The translations under genes and the position numbers were made by a program. Source: Bacteroidota bacterium (GTDB lineage: Bacteria; Bacteroidota; Bacteroidia; Flavobacteriales_F; PHOS-HE28). From it: DNA of 37,151 nucleotides. Shown here in pieces: positions 15,883 to 25,644 of this stretch (its first letter is position 1; every line of letters starts with the position of its first letter). The DNA lies in NCBI GenBank assembly GCA_014584605.1, contig JACTMO010000037.1, positions 1 through 37,151 of the forward strand, in the 5' to 3' direction. The notes beneath the pieces are model-generated. The model did no database searches and was not told the origin of the DNA. It saw only the letters and a program-made list of their open reading frames with translations.

Positions 15883-16521
15883 TTAATGTTCGTGCGCGGG
15901 CCGCAGCCCCCACTGTGCATTGATGCCATCGATGAACTCCAGGAGCGCCTCGCGCCCCTGCCGGGCCTCGGCGGAGGTGATGAACATCGTTGGCAGCTCC
16001 TGCCAGGTCCGCTTCAGGGTACGGCGCCAGAGCGCCACACTGCCCTGCACCTTGGGTTGCGCCAGCTTGTCGCACTTGGTGAACACGATGGCGAAGGGCA
16101 CCGCGTGCTCGCCGAGCCACTGGACCATCTCCAGGTCGCTCCGCTGGGGCTCCAGCCGGACGTCCACGAGCAGGAACACGCACTGCAGATTGTCCCGTTC
16201 GAGCAGATAGCGGTCGATCATGCGTTTCCACGCGGCCCTTTCGTCCCGTCCGGTGCGTGCGAAGCCGTAGCCCGGCAGGTCGGCCAGCATCCACGGGCGG
16301 CTCGTGGAAAGGGTGCCTTCCACGCGGAAGTGCTCCACGTTACGCGTCTTGCCCGGGGTGGTGCTGACGCGCGCCAGCTTGTGGATGCCCGCGAGCATGT
16401 TCACCAGGGAGCTCTTGCCCACGTTGCTGCGCCCGATGAAGGCGTATTCGGGCAGGGTGGGCGCGGGCCAGTGCGCGGCCTCCCGTCCGCTGCCCAGGTG
16501 CACGGCCTTCAACGTGCGCAT
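15883..16521 (-). CDS. engB: Ribosome biogenesis GTP-binding protein EngB (YihA/YsxC)
   Basis: A 212-residue GTPase. G1 is GRSNVGKSSL (30-39), switch I is TTPGKTRNVEHF, G3 is DLPGYGFA, G4 is TKCDK and G5 is TSAEA. These are the EngB signatures. It assists late assembly of the large ribosomal subunit and is essential in several bacteria. The gene follows the alpha/beta hydrolase by 49 bases on the same strand, so they are probably co-transcribed from the promoter at 17369. Confidence 0.95.
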   Translation of the reverse strand: MRTLKAVHLGSGREAAHWPAPTLPEYAFIGRSNVGKSSLVNMLAGIHKLARVSTTPGKTRNVEHFRVEGTLSTSRPWMLADLPGYGFARTGRDERAAWKRMIDRYLLERDNLQCVFLLVDVRLEPQRSDLEMVQWLGEHAVPFAIVFTKCDKLAQPKVQGSVALWRRTLKRTWQELPTMFITSAEARQGREALLEFIDGINAQWGLRPAHEH

Positions 16522-16570
16522 GGGGCCGAAGTGCCGGTCGCATGCCGCCGGGGAGGCGGTGCGGTCAAGG

Positions 16571-17332
16571 TCAGGCCAGCCGGCGGGTGAGCCATGCGTC
16601 CAGGATGCGGTTGAAGGCGGCGGGCTGTTCCATCATGGGGGCGTGGCCGCATTCGTCGATCCAGAACAGCTCGCTGCCGGGGATCAACTGGTGGAACTCC
16701 TCGGCCACTTCGGGCGGGGTGATGCCGTCCTGCCGTCCCCAGATCAGGCACACGGGCATGGTCAGCTTCGGCAGGTCGCGCGCCATGTTGTGCCTGATGG
16801 CGCTCTTGGCCAGGGCCAGGATGCGGATGAGCTTGGCCTTGTCGTTCACTGTGTGGTGGCACTCGTCCACCAGCGCATCGGTGGCATGCCGCGGATCGTG
16901 GAAGGTGAGCGCGATCTTCTTGCGCAGGTATTCCTTGTCCTCGCGGCGTGGGAAGCTTCCGCCGAAGGCGTTCTCGTACAGCCCGCTGCTGCCCGTGAGG
17001 ATCAGGGTGCGCACACCCTGGGGGTGCTTCGCACAATGGATCAGGGCCACATGGCCGCCCAGGGAATTGCCCAGCAGGTTCACCTCCCGGTAGCCCTTGT
17101 GCCCGATGAAGCGCTGTAGGAAATCCGCCAGCGCCGGCACGTTGGTGCTCAGCATGGGCATGCTGTACAGGGGCAGCATGGGCACCACCACCCGGTAGCG
17201 GCCGGCGAAGTGGCGGAACACGTCCTCGAAGTTGCTCAGCGCCCCGAACAGGCCGTGCAGGAACAGCAGCACCGGGCCGTCGCCCTCCTCCACGTAGCGG
17301 AACTCGCCTTCCTCCTTCAGCCCATGCAGCAT
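16571..17332 (-). CDS. Alpha/beta hydrolase
   Basis: A 253-residue hydrolase without a signal peptide. The oxyanion region is LLFLHGLFGALSNF (22-35), the nucleophile elbow GNSLGGH has Ser90, the acid is Asp202 in WGRQDGITPP, and the base is His230 in DECGHAPMMEQP. The catalytic triad is complete. The substrate is unknown; the cap region (residues 115-180) is typical of the MhpC-like family. ATG 17332 (MLHGLKEEGEFRYVEEG) is chosen because it is 36 bases from a TACATTTG element; the frame remains open upstream but runs through that element. Linkage with engB and the dcw cluster is a common Bacteroidota neighbourhood, to my knowledge. Confidence 0.9.
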   Translation of the reverse strand: MLHGLKEEGEFRYVEEGDGPVLLFLHGLFGALSNFEDVFRHFAGRYRVVVPMLPLYSMPMLSTNVPALADFLQRFIGHKGYREVNLLGNSLGGHVALIHCAKHPQGVRTLILTGSSGLYENAFGGSFPRREDKEYLRKKIALTFHDPRHATDALVDECHHTVNDKAKLIRILALAKSAIRHNMARDLPKLTMPVCLIWGRQDGITPPEVAEEFHQLIPGSELFWIDECGHAPMMEQPAAFNRILDAWLTRRLA

Positions 17333-17368
17333 CGGTACCGCGCGGCCTTGTGATGGACCGCCTCCGTC

Positions 17369-17376
17369 CAAATGTA
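17369..17376 (-). promoter_or_regulatory. -7 promoter element of the hydrolase-engB unit
   Basis: TACATTTG on the minus strand fully matches TAnnTTTG and lies 36 bases upstream of ATG 17332. Confidence 0.55.
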
Positions 17377-17520
17377 GTGAAGCCCCCGGGTCGGTGTCCT
17401 TCAGGCCGGGGTGCTGTCCACAATGCCTTGTGGGCAAGACGGGCCGCTTCCGGAACGGAACGGGTGGCGACGGGGTGAGCTTCGTTGGAGGGGTCGGACG
17501 GAAGAAAGGAGTGTTAATAG

Positions 17521-17536
17521 TCCCACTTTCTCCCAC
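17521..17536 (-). promoter_or_regulatory. Second GTGGG pair, minus orientation
   Basis: Read on the minus strand, GTGGGAGAAA is followed directly by GTGGGA, two units on a 10-base period like the MraZ box at 17631 but inverted and about 95 bases away. Binding by MraZ is inferred from the pattern. Confidence 0.4.
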
Positions 17537-17630
17537 TGGCCTGAATCGCCTACTTATCGCGTTATTTCTGGGAAAATGACAACATTGTCCCGCCGTGTAC
17601 GTTCAATAATTATCGACATGACGCATATTT

Positions 17631-17660
17631 GTGGGACAGAGTAGGTCAAAGTGGGTCAAA
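17631..17660 (+). promoter_or_regulatory. MraZ box, three direct repeats
   Basis: Three 10-base units in a row are seen: GTGGGACAGA, GTAGGTCAAA and GTGGGTCAAA. MraZ of E. coli and mollicutes binds 5-base GTGGG/TGGGN-type repeats spaced by 5-6 bases upstream of its own gene, and this array has that form. It ends 5 bases before the TACTTTCG element, so bound MraZ would cover the upstream promoter half and repress the dcw operon. Confidence 0.7.
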
Positions 17661-17665
17661 ACGCC

Positions 17666-17673
17666 TACTTTCG
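17666..17673 (+). promoter_or_regulatory. -7 promoter element of mraZ
   Basis: TACTTTCG, one mismatch to TAnnTTTG, lies 24 bases upstream of ATG 17698 and directly after the MraZ box. Confidence 0.5.
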
Positions 17674-17697
17674 CTGCCGTCTCGCACGCGCATCCGC

Positions 17698-18162
17698 ATG
17701 CTGAACCTGTTGGGCGAATACGATCTGCGACTTGATGCCAAAGGGCGTCTGGTGCTGCCGAGCGGGCTGAAGCGTCAGCTCGCCGAGGTGGTCTCCAAGG
17801 GCTTCGTGATCGCCCGCGACGTGTTCAAGCCATGCCTGGTGCTGTACCCCATGAGCGAGTGGGAACGAACGCAGGCCATGATGGCCCGCCTGAACCCTTT
17901 CGTGGAGAAGAACCGGGAGTTCATCCGGCGCTTCACGAACGGGGCCACCCGGGTGGAGCTCGACGGCAGCGATCGCATCCTGCTGCCCAAACCGCTGGTG
18001 GACCATGCCGGGATCGGCAAGGACCTCAAGCTGATGGGCCTGCTCGACCGGGTGGAGCTCTGGAGCAAGGAGGGCCATGCCCGGATGCAGCGCGAGGCCG
18101 TGGACCTCACCGCCCTCGCCGAAGAGGTGATGGGAAGCCTGGGCAACGCCGATGGCCAGTGA
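17698..18162 (+). CDS. mraZ: Transcriptional regulator MraZ
   Basis: A 154-residue protein with two SpoVT/AbrB-like halves. The first is LLGEYDLRLDAKGRLVLPSG (residues 3-22) and the second is FTNGATRVELDGSDRILLPK, each carrying the family DxxGR/I-L-P pattern. MraZ forms rings and binds GTGGG-type repeats upstream of its own gene to repress the dcw operon; such repeats are present at 17631-17660. ATG 17698 fits the family's N-terminus. An in-frame start at 17629 would add 23 residues and would place the MraZ box inside the gene. The end overlaps rsmH by 11 bases. Confidence 0.95.
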   Translation: MLNLLGEYDLRLDAKGRLVLPSGLKRQLAEVVSKGFVIARDVFKPCLVLYPMSEWERTQAMMARLNPFVEKNREFIRRFTNGATRVELDGSDRILLPKPLVDHAGIGKDLKLMGLLDRVELWSKEGHARMQREAVDLTALAEEVMGSLGNADGQ

Positions 18163-19057
18163 GTACCACGCACCTGTTCTTTCCCAACCTTGTGTCAATG
18201 GCCTTGATATCCGCCCCGATGGCGTTTACGTGGACGTCACCTTCGGCGGTGGCGGTCACAGCCGGGCGATCCTGGAACGCCTGGGCCCGCAGGGGGCGCT
18301 GATCGCCTTCGATCGGGATGCCGACGCCTGGGCCCGTGCCCTGAAGGACCCGCGCTTCACGCTTGTGCGGTCCGACTTCCGCTGGGTGCGCAACCACTTG
18401 CGATTCCTGGGAAGGCTTCCGGTGGATGGGCTGCTGGCCGACCTGGGGGTGAGCAGCCACCAGTTCGACACCGCCGGGCGCGGCTTCAGCTTCCGCCACG
18501 AGGGTCCGCTGGACATGCGCATGGACCGCCGCGGCCGACGTACCGCCGCCGACCTGCTGGCGCGAACGGACGAAGCCGGGCTCACCCATCTGTTGCGCAG
18601 CTACGGCGAAGTGGAGGGCGCACACCGCGTGGCCCGCTGCATCCTCCAGGCGGCCGCGCAGCAGCGCCTCACCACCACCCGGCAGCTGGTGGAGGTCCTG
18701 CACCCGGTGACACCCCGCCGGGATGGCCACGGCTTCCTCGCACGGGTCTTCCAGGCGCTGCGCATCGCGGTGAACGACGAGCTCGGATCGCTGGAACGCC
18801 TGCTCACCGAGAGCGCGCGGATCATCCGGCCCGGTGGACGGCTGGCGGTGATCAGCTACCACAGCCTGGAGGACCGCCTGGTGAAGAACTGGATGCGCAC
18901 GGGCGACCTCGGCGGCGAAGAGCGGAAGGACCTCCGCGGCAACCGGCTGCGACCCTTCAGGCCATTGAGCAACAAGGCGATCATGCCGGATGAACAGGAG
19001 ACCATGACCAACCCACGGGCACGCAGCGCCCGGCTCAGAACAGCGGAACGCACATGA
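18152..19057 (+). CDS. rsmH: 16S rRNA (cytosine(1402)-N4)-methyltransferase RsmH
   Basis: A 301-residue SAM-dependent methyltransferase. It starts EYHAPVLSQPCVNGLDI, then the SAM site VDVTFGGGGHSRAIL (FGGGGHS at 31-37), AFDRDADAW, LADLGVSSHQFDTAGRGFSF, LDMRMD, FQALRIAVNDELGSLE and ISYHSLEDRLVK near the C-terminus. It methylates N4 of C1402 in the ribosomal decoding centre. It is the second gene of the dcw operon in most bacteria and overlaps mraZ by 11 bases and ftsL by 4 (ATGA). Confidence 0.96.
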   Translation: MASEYHAPVLSQPCVNGLDIRPDGVYVDVTFGGGGHSRAILERLGPQGALIAFDRDADAWARALKDPRFTLVRSDFRWVRNHLRFLGRLPVDGLLADLGVSSHQFDTAGRGFSFRHEGPLDMRMDRRGRRTAADLLARTDEAGLTHLLRSYGEVEGAHRVARCILQAAAQQRLTTTRQLVEVLHPVTPRRDGHGFLARVFQALRIAVNDELGSLERLLTESARIIRPGGRLAVISYHSLEDRLVKNWMRTGDLGGEERKDLRGNRLRPFRPLSNKAIMPDEQETMTNPRARSARLRTAERT

Positions 19058-19455
19058 AAGGCAACAGACCACGCACCCCGGACGACTCCGAAAGGAAGGC
19101 GGGCGCCGGTGCGCGCAGCAAGCGGCCGGGCCTGCTCGCCGCCGTGCTCAACGGGTCGTTCCTCACCCGTGAGCAGGTGCTGGGCAACATGCCCTTCCTG
19201 CTGTTCATCGCCGGCCTGATGCTCGTGTACATCGGCTACGGTTACTGGACCGAGCGCACGGTGCGCGACCTGCACCGCACCGATGCCGACCTCAAGGAGC
19301 TCCGCAGCGAGTACATCACCGTGCGCAGCCATCTGGACCGTACCGAGCAGCAGAGCCAGGTGGCCGAGGACATCTCCGGGCTCGGTCTCCGCGAGAGCCG
19401 GGTGCCGCCCCGCAAGATCACCGTCGAACCTGAACTGGCCGAGGCCGTGCGATGA
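19054..19455 (+). CDS. ftsL: FtsL-like septum protein
   Basis: A 133-residue bitopic membrane protein. It has a basic cytoplasmic part (1-45, with KRPG), one membrane segment MPFLLFIAGLMLVYIGYGYW (46-65), and a short periplasmic coiled coil (TVRDLHRTDADLKELRSEYI). This is the Bacteroidota FtsL form, which differs in sequence from proteobacterial FtsL but has the same layout and position between rsmH and ftsI. It is expected to join FtsB/DivIC and FtsQ and to activate FtsW-FtsI. It is joined by ATGA overlaps to both rsmH and ftsI. The long N-terminal extension is slightly unusual. Confidence 0.85.
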   Translation: MKGNRPRTPDDSERKAGAGARSKRPGLLAAVLNGSFLTREQVLGNMPFLLFIAGLMLVYIGYGYWTERTVRDLHRTDADLKELRSEYITVRSHLDRTEQQSQVAEDISGLGLRESRVPPRKITVEPELAEAVR

Positions 19456-21572
19456 CCATGGACGCACAGCGCTCCTTCCGCCTCCGCACCCTGACCGTCT
19501 ACGGCCTGCTGCTGCTGTTCGCCCTGGCCATCGCCGTGAAGCTCTTCACCATTCAACTGGTGGAGGGCGAACGCTGGACCGCCCGCGCCGAGCATGTGGC
19601 CACCGCCTACCGGACCGTACAGCCGGACCGCGGCCACATCTACAGCGAGGACGGCCGTTTGCTGAGCACCAGCGTGCCCGAGTACGAAGTGCGGATGGAC
19701 CTCATGGCCGACGGGCTCACCGAGGAGCTGCTGCGCACCGAGCTCGACCCGTTGTGCCAGGCCCTGAGCGACCTCTTCGGCGACCGCACGGCGGCCGAGT
19801 ACCGCCGCGACCTGCTGGCCGCCCGCGCACGGCGCGACCGCTACCACCTGGTGAAGCGCAAGGTGGACCACGAGCAGCTGCAGACCGTGAAGGACATGCC
19901 GCTGTTCCGGCGCGGACGCTACGTCAGCGGTCTGATCCTCGAGAAGCGCACCGTGCGCGTGCGCCCCTTCGGCCGCCTCGCCGCGCGCTCGGTGGGCTAT
20001 GTGCTCAAGGACAGCAGCGCCATCGGCATCGAGGGCGGCTTCGACACCTGGTTGCGGGGCGTCACCGGCCGCCGCCTTGAACGCCGCCTCACCGGCGGCA
20101 TCTGGATGCCAATCGATGAGGACAACGGCCAGGACCCCGTGCCCGGAAGCGATGTGCACAGCACCATCGACATCAACCTTCAGGACGTCGCCGATGCAGC
20201 CCTGGGGTCCCAGTTGCGCAAGCACGGGGCACACCACGGTTGCGTGGTGGTCATGGAGGTGTCCACCGGCTACGTGAAGGCCATCAGCAACCTCACCCTC
20301 CAGGGCGACAGCACCTACGTGGAGGACCTCAACTATGCGGTGGGCCTGCCTACCGAACCGGGCTCCACCTTCAAGACGGCCAGCCTGATGGTGGCCCTGG
20401 AGGACGGCGTGGTGAAGGCCACCGACACGGTGGACACGCGCGGCGGGAAGGTGCGTTTCCACGACCGCATCATGCGGGACTCGCATGAGGGCGGATACGG
20501 CCGCATCACCGTGCACCGCGCGCTGGAGCTGAGCAGCAACACCGCCGTTTCGCAGGTGGTGAACAAGGCCTACCGCAGCGATCCCAAGCGGTTCGTGGAC
20601 GGCCTGCGCCGGCTGGGCCTCGACCGCCCGCTGGGCGTGCGGATCCCCGGTGAGGGAGTGCCGGTGATGCGTGATCCGGGCGACAAGGGCTGGAGCGGCG
20701 TGAGCCTTCCGTGGATGAGCATCGGCTACGAGGTGAGCCTGACCCCGCTACAGGTCCTCGCCTTCTACAATGCCATCGCCAACGACGGCCGGATGATGCA
20801 GCCCCAGTTCGCCACCCGTGTGACGCGCGCGGGCCGGGAGGTGCAACGCTTCGAGCCCGTGACCCTCAAGGAAAGGATCTGCTCCCCGACCACGCTGGCG
20901 CAGGTGCGCAGCATGCTGGAAGGGGTGGTGGACACCGGCACGGCCACCAACCTGAAGGCGGCGCACTTCCGCATCGCCGGCAAGACGGGCACGGCCCAGA
21001 TCGCCCGGGAACGCTCCGGCTACAAGAGCGAGGGCGTGAGCTACCAGGCCTCGTTCGTCGGCTATTTCCCGGCCGACGCGCCGCGCTACAGCTGCATCGT
21101 GGTGGTGAGCTCGCCCAGTATGAGCGGCTACTACGGCAACGTGGTGGCCGGGCCCATCTTCCGGGAGATCGCCGACAAGATCCACAGCAACCGCCTGGAG
21201 ATGCAGACCGGTCTGGCGGGACTGGCCCCGCCGCAGGCCCGTACCCCGGTGACCTTCGGCGGCCATGCGGGCGATCTGCGTACGGCCCTGGCCGGGCTGG
21301 GCGTGCCCGTGGAGCAGGAAGGCGAGGGCGAGTGGGTCGTTTCCCAGGCCGCCGACACCAGCGTGGTGCTGCGCCCCCGCGGGATGCCCGGTGATGCCCA
21401 GCACCTGGTGCCCAACGTCGGGGGCATGGGGCTGCGCGACGCCCTCTATCTCCTGGAGAACCGCGGGCTGCGCGTGCAGGTGACCGGCGTCGGCATGGTG
21501 CGCCGCCAATCCCTCATGCCCGGCCACCGCTTCACGCCCGGTACCACCATCGTACTCGAGCTGGCCACATGA
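19452..21572 (+). CDS. ftsI: Septal penicillin-binding protein FtsI (PBP3), with PASTA domain
   Basis: A 706-residue class B penicillin-binding protein. It has one membrane anchor (about 14-32, VYGLLLLFALAIAVKLF), a dimerisation/pedestal domain, and a transpeptidase domain with the three active-site motifs: STFK with Ser305, SSN at 361-363 and KTGT at 511-514. After residue 640 comes a PASTA-type region (VPNVGGMGLRDALYLLENRG, TPGTTIVLEL), which is common in Bacteroidota and Gram-positive FtsI but absent in E. coli. It crosslinks peptidoglycan at the division site with FtsW. The start and end overlap ftsL and murE by 4 bases each. Confidence 0.95.
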   Translation: MTMDAQRSFRLRTLTVYGLLLLFALAIAVKLFTIQLVEGERWTARAEHVATAYRTVQPDRGHIYSEDGRLLSTSVPEYEVRMDLMADGLTEELLRTELDPLCQALSDLFGDRTAAEYRRDLLAARARRDRYHLVKRKVDHEQLQTVKDMPLFRRGRYVSGLILEKRTVRVRPFGRLAARSVGYVLKDSSAIGIEGGFDTWLRGVTGRRLERRLTGGIWMPIDEDNGQDPVPGSDVHSTIDINLQDVADAALGSQLRKHGAHHGCVVVMEVSTGYVKAISNLTLQGDSTYVEDLNYAVGLPTEPGSTFKTASLMVALEDGVVKATDTVDTRGGKVRFHDRIMRDSHEGGYGRITVHRALELSSNTAVSQVVNKAYRSDPKRFVDGLRRLGLDRPLGVRIPGEGVPVMRDPGDKGWSGVSLPWMSIGYEVSLTPLQVLAFYNAIANDGRMMQPQFATRVTRAGREVQRFEPVTLKERICSPTTLAQVRSMLEGVVDTGTATNLKAAHFRIAGKTGTAQIARERSGYKSEGVSYQASFVGYFPADAPRYSCIVVVSSPSMSGYYGNVVAGPIFREIADKIHSNRLEMQTGLAGLAPPQARTPVTFGGHAGDLRTALAGLGVPVEQEGEGEWVVSQAADTSVVLRPRGMPGDAQHLVPNVGGMGLRDALYLLENRGLRVQVTGVGMVRRQSLMPGHRFTPGTTIVLELAT

Positions 21573-23032
21573 AACTGCTGAAGGACATCCTCTATCGGGC
21601 GCGCCTGGAGCAGGTGGTGGGCAGCACCAACACCGCCATCGAGAGCCTCTGTTCGGACAGCAGGGAGGTGGCGCCCTTCAGCGCCTTCTTCGCCCTGCGC
21701 GGCACACGCACCGACGGCCACGGCCATATCGACCAGGCCATCGCGCGCGGCGCTGCGGCCATCATCTGTGAGCGCCTGCCGGACCAGCTCCACGACGGCG
21801 TGGCGTATGTGCGGGTGGCCGACAGCACCCATGCCCTGGCGGTCGCTGCGGCCAACTTCCACGACCATCCCTCCCGTGCGCTCACCCTCGTGGGCATCAC
21901 CGGCACCAACGGAAAGACCAGCACCGCCACCCTGCTCTTCCGCCTCTTCCGTGCGCTCGGGCACAAGTGCGGGCTGATCAGCACCGTGGAAGTGCGCATC
22001 GGCCAGCGCACCCTCCCCGCCACGCACACCACCCCCGATGCGGTGCGCCTCAACGCCATGTTGCGCGAGATGGTGGAGGAGAAGGTGACGCACTGCTTCA
22101 TGGAGGTGAGCAGCCACGGCGTGGTGCAGGAGCGCATCACCGGTCTGCATTTCGACGTGGGCGTGTTCACCAACATCACCCACGACCATCTGGACTACCA
22201 CGGCACCTTCGACGCGTACATCGCGGCCAAGAAGCGCTTCTTCGACCAGCTGGGTCCCGATGGCCTGGCCCTGGTCAATGCCGACGACCCGCACAGTGCG
22301 GTGATGGTGCAGAACACCGCCGCGCGCAAGCGCAGCTACGCGGTGCGGAGCATGGCCGACCATCGTGCGCGCATCATCGGGAACGAGCTCACGGGGCTCC
22401 ATCTCGACATCGACGGGCACGATGTGTACACGCGCCTGGTCGGTGCCTTCAATGCGAGCAACCTGCTGGCGGTGTACGCCGTGGCCGTGCACCTCGGCCC
22501 GGCCCCCATGGACGTGCTGACCGTGTTGAGCGACCTGGAGCCCCCGCGCGGCCGCTTCCAGTCGGTGCGCGGCCCGGGCGGCGTGCTCGGCGTGGTGGAC
22601 TATGCGCACACCCCGGACGCGCTGCGCAACGTGCTGGAGACCATGCGCGGCGTGTGCAGCGCCGACCAGCGCGTGATCACCGTGGTGGGCTGTGGCGGCG
22701 ACCGCGACCGCAGTAAGCGCCCCGTGATGGCGCGTATCGCCGCAGAACTGAGCGACCGCGTGGTGCTCACCAGCGACAACCCGCGCAGCGAGGACCCCAT
22801 GGCCATCCTTGCGGAGATGCGCGCGGGCGTGCCCGCCGGCGATGCGGACCGTGTGTTCGTGAACGCCGACCGGCGCGAGGCCATCCGCCAGGCCGTGGCC
22901 TTGGCCGGGCCGGGCGATGCCGTGCTGGTGGCCGGCAAGGGGCATGAGACCTACCAGGAGGTGGCCGGCACCCGCCACCCCTTCGACGATGCCGCCGTGC
23001 TGAAGGAGACCCTTGAACTGATGCACCGCTGA
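21569..23032 (+). CDS. murE: UDP-MurNAc-L-Ala-D-Glu:meso-diaminopimelate ligase MurE
   Basis: A 487-residue Mur ligase. The N-terminal domain includes [20 protein letters not shown], the ATP loop is [15 protein letters not shown] (GTNGKTS about 112-118), and [12 protein letters not shown] and the [19 protein letters not shown] segment follow. The C-terminal domain contains [10 protein letters not shown], with DNPR at 403-406. DNPR is the motif that selects meso-diaminopimelate rather than lysine, so this organism's peptidoglycan is predicted to be the DAP type. ATGA overlap with ftsI; mraY follows after 2 bases. Confidence 0.96.
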   Translation: MKLLKDILYRARLEQVVGSTNTAIESLCSDSREVAPFSAFFALRGTRTDGHGHIDQAIARGAAAIICERLPDQLHDGVAYVRVADSTHALAVAAANFHDHPSRALTLVGITGTNGKTSTATLLFRLFRALGHKCGLISTVEVRIGQRTLPATHTTPDAVRLNAMLREMVEEKVTHCFMEVSSHGVVQERITGLHFDVGVFTNITHDHLDYHGTFDAYIAAKKRFFDQLGPDGLALVNADDPHSAVMVQNTAARKRSYAVRSMADHRARIIGNELTGLHLDIDGHDVYTRLVGAFNASNLLAVYAVAVHLGPAPMDVLTVLSDLEPPRGRFQSVRGPGGVLGVVDYAHTPDALRNVLETMRGVCSADQRVITVVGCGGDRDRSKRPVMARIAAELSDRVVLTSDNPRSEDPMAILAEMRAGVPAGDADRVFVNADRREAIRQAVALAGPGDAVLVAGKGHETYQEVAGTRHPFDDAAVLKETLELMHR

Positions 23033-23034
23033 CC

Positions 23035-24282
23035 ATGCTGTACCACCTGTTCAAGGCCTTTGGAACGGACATCCCGGGAGGCGGTGTGTTCAACTACATC
23101 TCCTTCCGTGCGGGCATGGCCGTGTTCACCTCCCTGGTCATCAGCCTGTGGTTCGGCAAGGGGATCATCCGCCTGTTGCGCCGCATGCAGGTGGGAGAGA
23201 CCGTGCGCGACCTGGGCCTGGAGGGGCAGATGAGCAAGCAGGGAACGCCCACCATGGGCGGGCTCATCATCCTGTCGGCCATCCTGGTGCCCACCCTGCT
23301 CTTCGCCCGCCTGGACAACATCTACATCCTGCTCATGCTGGCGGTCACCGTGTGGCTCGGCGCCATCGGCTTCATCGACGACCACATCAAGGTCTTCAAG
23401 AAGGACAAACGCGGTCTGGCAGGGCGTTTCAAGATCGTGGGGCAGGTCGGCATCGGCATCATCGTCGGTGCGGTGGTCTATTTCCATCCCGACATCCGCA
23501 CCAAGGTGGAGGTACCCGCGGTGCTCGCCGAACAGCTGGACCCGGCCGCCCTGAGCACCTATGTGGAGGAGGACGGCACGGTGCACCACCTGCTGGACCG
23601 CAAGAGCCCGAACACCACCATCCCCTTCGTCAAGGGCAACGAGTTCAACTACTCCTCGGTGCTCGGCATGTTCGGTCGCGAGGCGCGGCGCCACACCTGG
23701 GTGCTCTACATCCTGGTCGTGATCTTCATCATCACCGCGGTGAGCAACGGCGCCAACATCACCGACGGCCTGGACGGCCTGGCCACGGGGACCTCCGCCA
23801 TCATGGTGCTGGCCCTGGGCGTGCTGGCCTATGTGAGCGGCAACATCATCTTCTCGGAGTACCTGGACATCATGTACATCCCCGACAGCGGGGAGCTGGC
23901 CGTGTACATCGGCGCGATGCTGGGGGCCTGCATCGGTTTCCTCTGGTACAATGCGTATCCGGCGCAGGTCTTCATGGGCGACACGGGCAGCCTCGCCCTC
24001 GGGGGCATCATCGCCACGCTGGCCATCCTGGTGCGCAAGGAGCTACTGATCCCCGTGCTGTGCGGCGTATTCCTGGTGGAGAACCTCAGCGTGGTGATGC
24101 AGGTCTCCTGGTTCAAGTGGACCAAGCGCAAGTATGGCGAGGGGCGCCGGATCTTCCTGATGTCGCCCCTACATCACCACTTCCAGAAGATGGGTGTGCA
24201 CGAGAGCAAGATCGTGAGCCGCTTCTGGATCGTCGGCATCATGCTCGCCGTGCTGAGCATCGTAACCCTCAAACTGCGATGA
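23035..24282 (+). CDS. mraY: Phospho-MurNAc-pentapeptide transferase MraY
   Basis: A 415-residue integral membrane enzyme with about ten hydrophobic segments. The motifs are [11 protein letters not shown], the acidic [16 protein letters not shown], the catalytic [12 protein letters not shown] with D244, [12 protein letters not shown], and [12 protein letters not shown] near the C-terminus. It attaches phospho-MurNAc-pentapeptide to undecaprenyl phosphate to make lipid I. The length exceeds E. coli MraY (360) because of an insert of about 60 residues at 150-215 ([19 protein letters not shown]...), which is usual in Bacteroidota. The stop overlaps murD by 4 bases. Confidence 0.96.
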   Translation: MLYHLFKAFGTDIPGGGVFNYISFRAGMAVFTSLVISLWFGKGIIRLLRRMQVGETVRDLGLEGQMSKQGTPTMGGLIILSAILVPTLLFARLDNIYILLMLAVTVWLGAIGFIDDHIKVFKKDKRGLAGRFKIVGQVGIGIIVGAVVYFHPDIRTKVEVPAVLAEQLDPAALSTYVEEDGTVHHLLDRKSPNTTIPFVKGNEFNYSSVLGMFGREARRHTWVLYILVVIFIITAVSNGANITDGLDGLATGTSAIMVLALGVLAYVSGNIIFSEYLDIMYIPDSGELAVYIGAMLGACIGFLWYNAYPAQVFMGDTGSLALGGIIATLAILVRKELLIPVLCGVFLVENLSVVMQVSWFKWTKRKYGEGRRIFLMSPLHHHFQKMGVHESKIVSRFWIVGIMLAVLSIVTLKLR

Positions 24283-25613
24283 GGTCCCTGGTGGTGCTCG
24301 GTGCGCAGGAGAGCGGGGTGGGCGCGGCGGTGCTGGCGCACAAGCGCGGCCTGCCCGTGTTCGTGAGCGACGGCGCGACGATCAAACCGCAGTACCGACA
24401 GGTGCTGGAGGCGCACGGCATCCCCTTCGAGGAGGGCGGCCATTCGGCCGCGCGCGTGCTGGCCGCCGACGAAGTGGTGAAGAGCCCGGGCATCCCCGAC
24501 ACGGCCGCGCTGGTGGCGGCGGCCCACGCACGCGGCATCCCCGTGATCAGCGAGGTGGAACTGGCCGCGCGCCATACCAACGCGCCCATCGTGGCCATCA
24601 CCGGCAGCAACGGCAAGACCACCACCACGCTGCTCCTTCACCACATCCTTACCGCGGCCGGCATGGACGCCGGGCTGGGGGGCAACGTGGGCCGCAGCTT
24701 CGCAGGCCTCGTCGCCGAACGGGACCACGCCCTGTACGTACTTGAGCTGAGCAGCTTCCAGCTCGATGGCATCCGCGGGTTGCGGCCCCACATCGCCGTG
24801 CTGCTCAACATCACCCCGGACCATCTGGACCGCTACGCGCACCGGATGGAGAACTACGTCGCGAGCAAGTTCCGCATCGCGATGAACATGACCGGCGACG
24901 ACCATTTCATCCACTGTGCCGACGACCCCGAGGTGATGCGCGGCATCGACCTGCATCCGGTGCACGCACAGTGCTGGCCTTTTTCCATCCAGCGCCCCCT
25001 TGGCCGGGGCGGATGGCTTGACGACGCGCACATCCACATCCACACAGACCAAAACCCGTTCCGCATGTCCATCCATGAACTCGCCCTGCAGGGAAGGCAC
25101 AACGTGTACAACTCGCTGGCCGCCGGCATCGCCGCACGCATCCTGGAGGTGCGGAGCGAGACCCTGCGCGAGTGCTTGAGCGATTTCCAGAACGTGGAGC
25201 ATCGCCTGGAGCGGGTGGCCACCGTCCACGGGGTCACCTTCATCAACGACTCCAAGGCCACCAACGTGAACAGCGCCTGGTACGCCCTGGAGAGCATGGA
25301 CCGCCCCGTGGTGTGGATCGCCGGCGGTGAGGAGCATGGCAACGACTATGCCCAGCTGGTCCCCCTGGTGAAGGAGAAGGTGAAGGCCATCGTCTGCCTG
25401 GGACGGGACAACGAACACCTGCGGAAGACGTTCGCCGGCCTGGTGAAGGACTTCGTGGAGACCGGGAGCGCCGAGCATGCCGTACAGGCCGCCTATGCGC
25501 TGGCGGCCGAGGGCGACACCGTGTTGCTGAGCCCGGCCTGCAAAAGCTTCGACCTGTTCGAGAACTACGAGGACCGCGGTCGCCGCTTCAAGGCCGCCGT
25601 CCGCTCCCTCTGA
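24279..25613 (+). CDS. murD: UDP-MurNAc-L-Ala:D-Glu ligase MurD
   Basis: A 444-residue Mur ligase. The N-terminal Rossmann domain is [20 protein letters not shown], the ATP loop is [14 protein letters not shown] (GSNGKTT 109-115), and [11 protein letters not shown] and ITPDHLDRY follow. The C-terminal domain has [27 protein letters not shown], and [19 protein letters not shown], which carries the D-Glu-binding Ser and Phe. It adds D-glutamate to UDP-MurNAc-L-Ala. ATG 24279 overlaps mraY (ATGA) and gives the normal length. It is followed after 31 bases by a second copy of only its C-terminal domain. Confidence 0.96.
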   Translation: MRSLVVLGAQESGVGAAVLAHKRGLPVFVSDGATIKPQYRQVLEAHGIPFEEGGHSAARVLAADEVVKSPGIPDTAALVAAAHARGIPVISEVELAARHTNAPIVAITGSNGKTTTTLLLHHILTAAGMDAGLGGNVGRSFAGLVAERDHALYVLELSSFQLDGIRGLRPHIAVLLNITPDHLDRYAHRMENYVASKFRIAMNMTGDDHFIHCADDPEVMRGIDLHPVHAQCWPFSIQRPLGRGGWLDDAHIHIHTDQNPFRMSIHELALQGRHNVYNSLAAGIAARILEVRSETLRECLSDFQNVEHRLERVATVHGVTFINDSKATNVNSAWYALESMDRPVVWIAGGEEHGNDYAQLVPLVKEKVKAIVCLGRDNEHLRKTFAGLVKDFVETGSAEHAVQAAYALAAEGDTVLLSPACKSFDLFENYEDRGRRFKAAVRSL

Positions 25614-25644
25614 TCCCCGGAACCGGACCACCATCACCACTGCC

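Larger units (their letters stand above)
17333..17697. promoter_or_regulatory. Divergent control region between hydrolase-engB and the dcw operon
   Basis: No gene is supported in these 365 bases. The left part (17333-17505) is GC-rich and holds the hydrolase promoter. The right part (about 17510-17660) is clearly AT-richer and contains two arrays of GTGGG-type repeats in opposite orientation and a 9-base direct repeat CGCCTACTT (17547-17555 and 17662-17670), the second copy leading into the mraZ promoter element. Confidence 0.6.

Noticed and set aside
17505..17660. AT-richer island as a replication origin
   Set aside because: No DnaA-box cluster or dnaA/dnaN neighbours; the repeats fit MraZ boxes.
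23530..23690. Insert in MraY as a sign of fusion or frameshift
   Set aside because: The reading frame is continuous and Bacteroidota MraY proteins usually have this extra segment.
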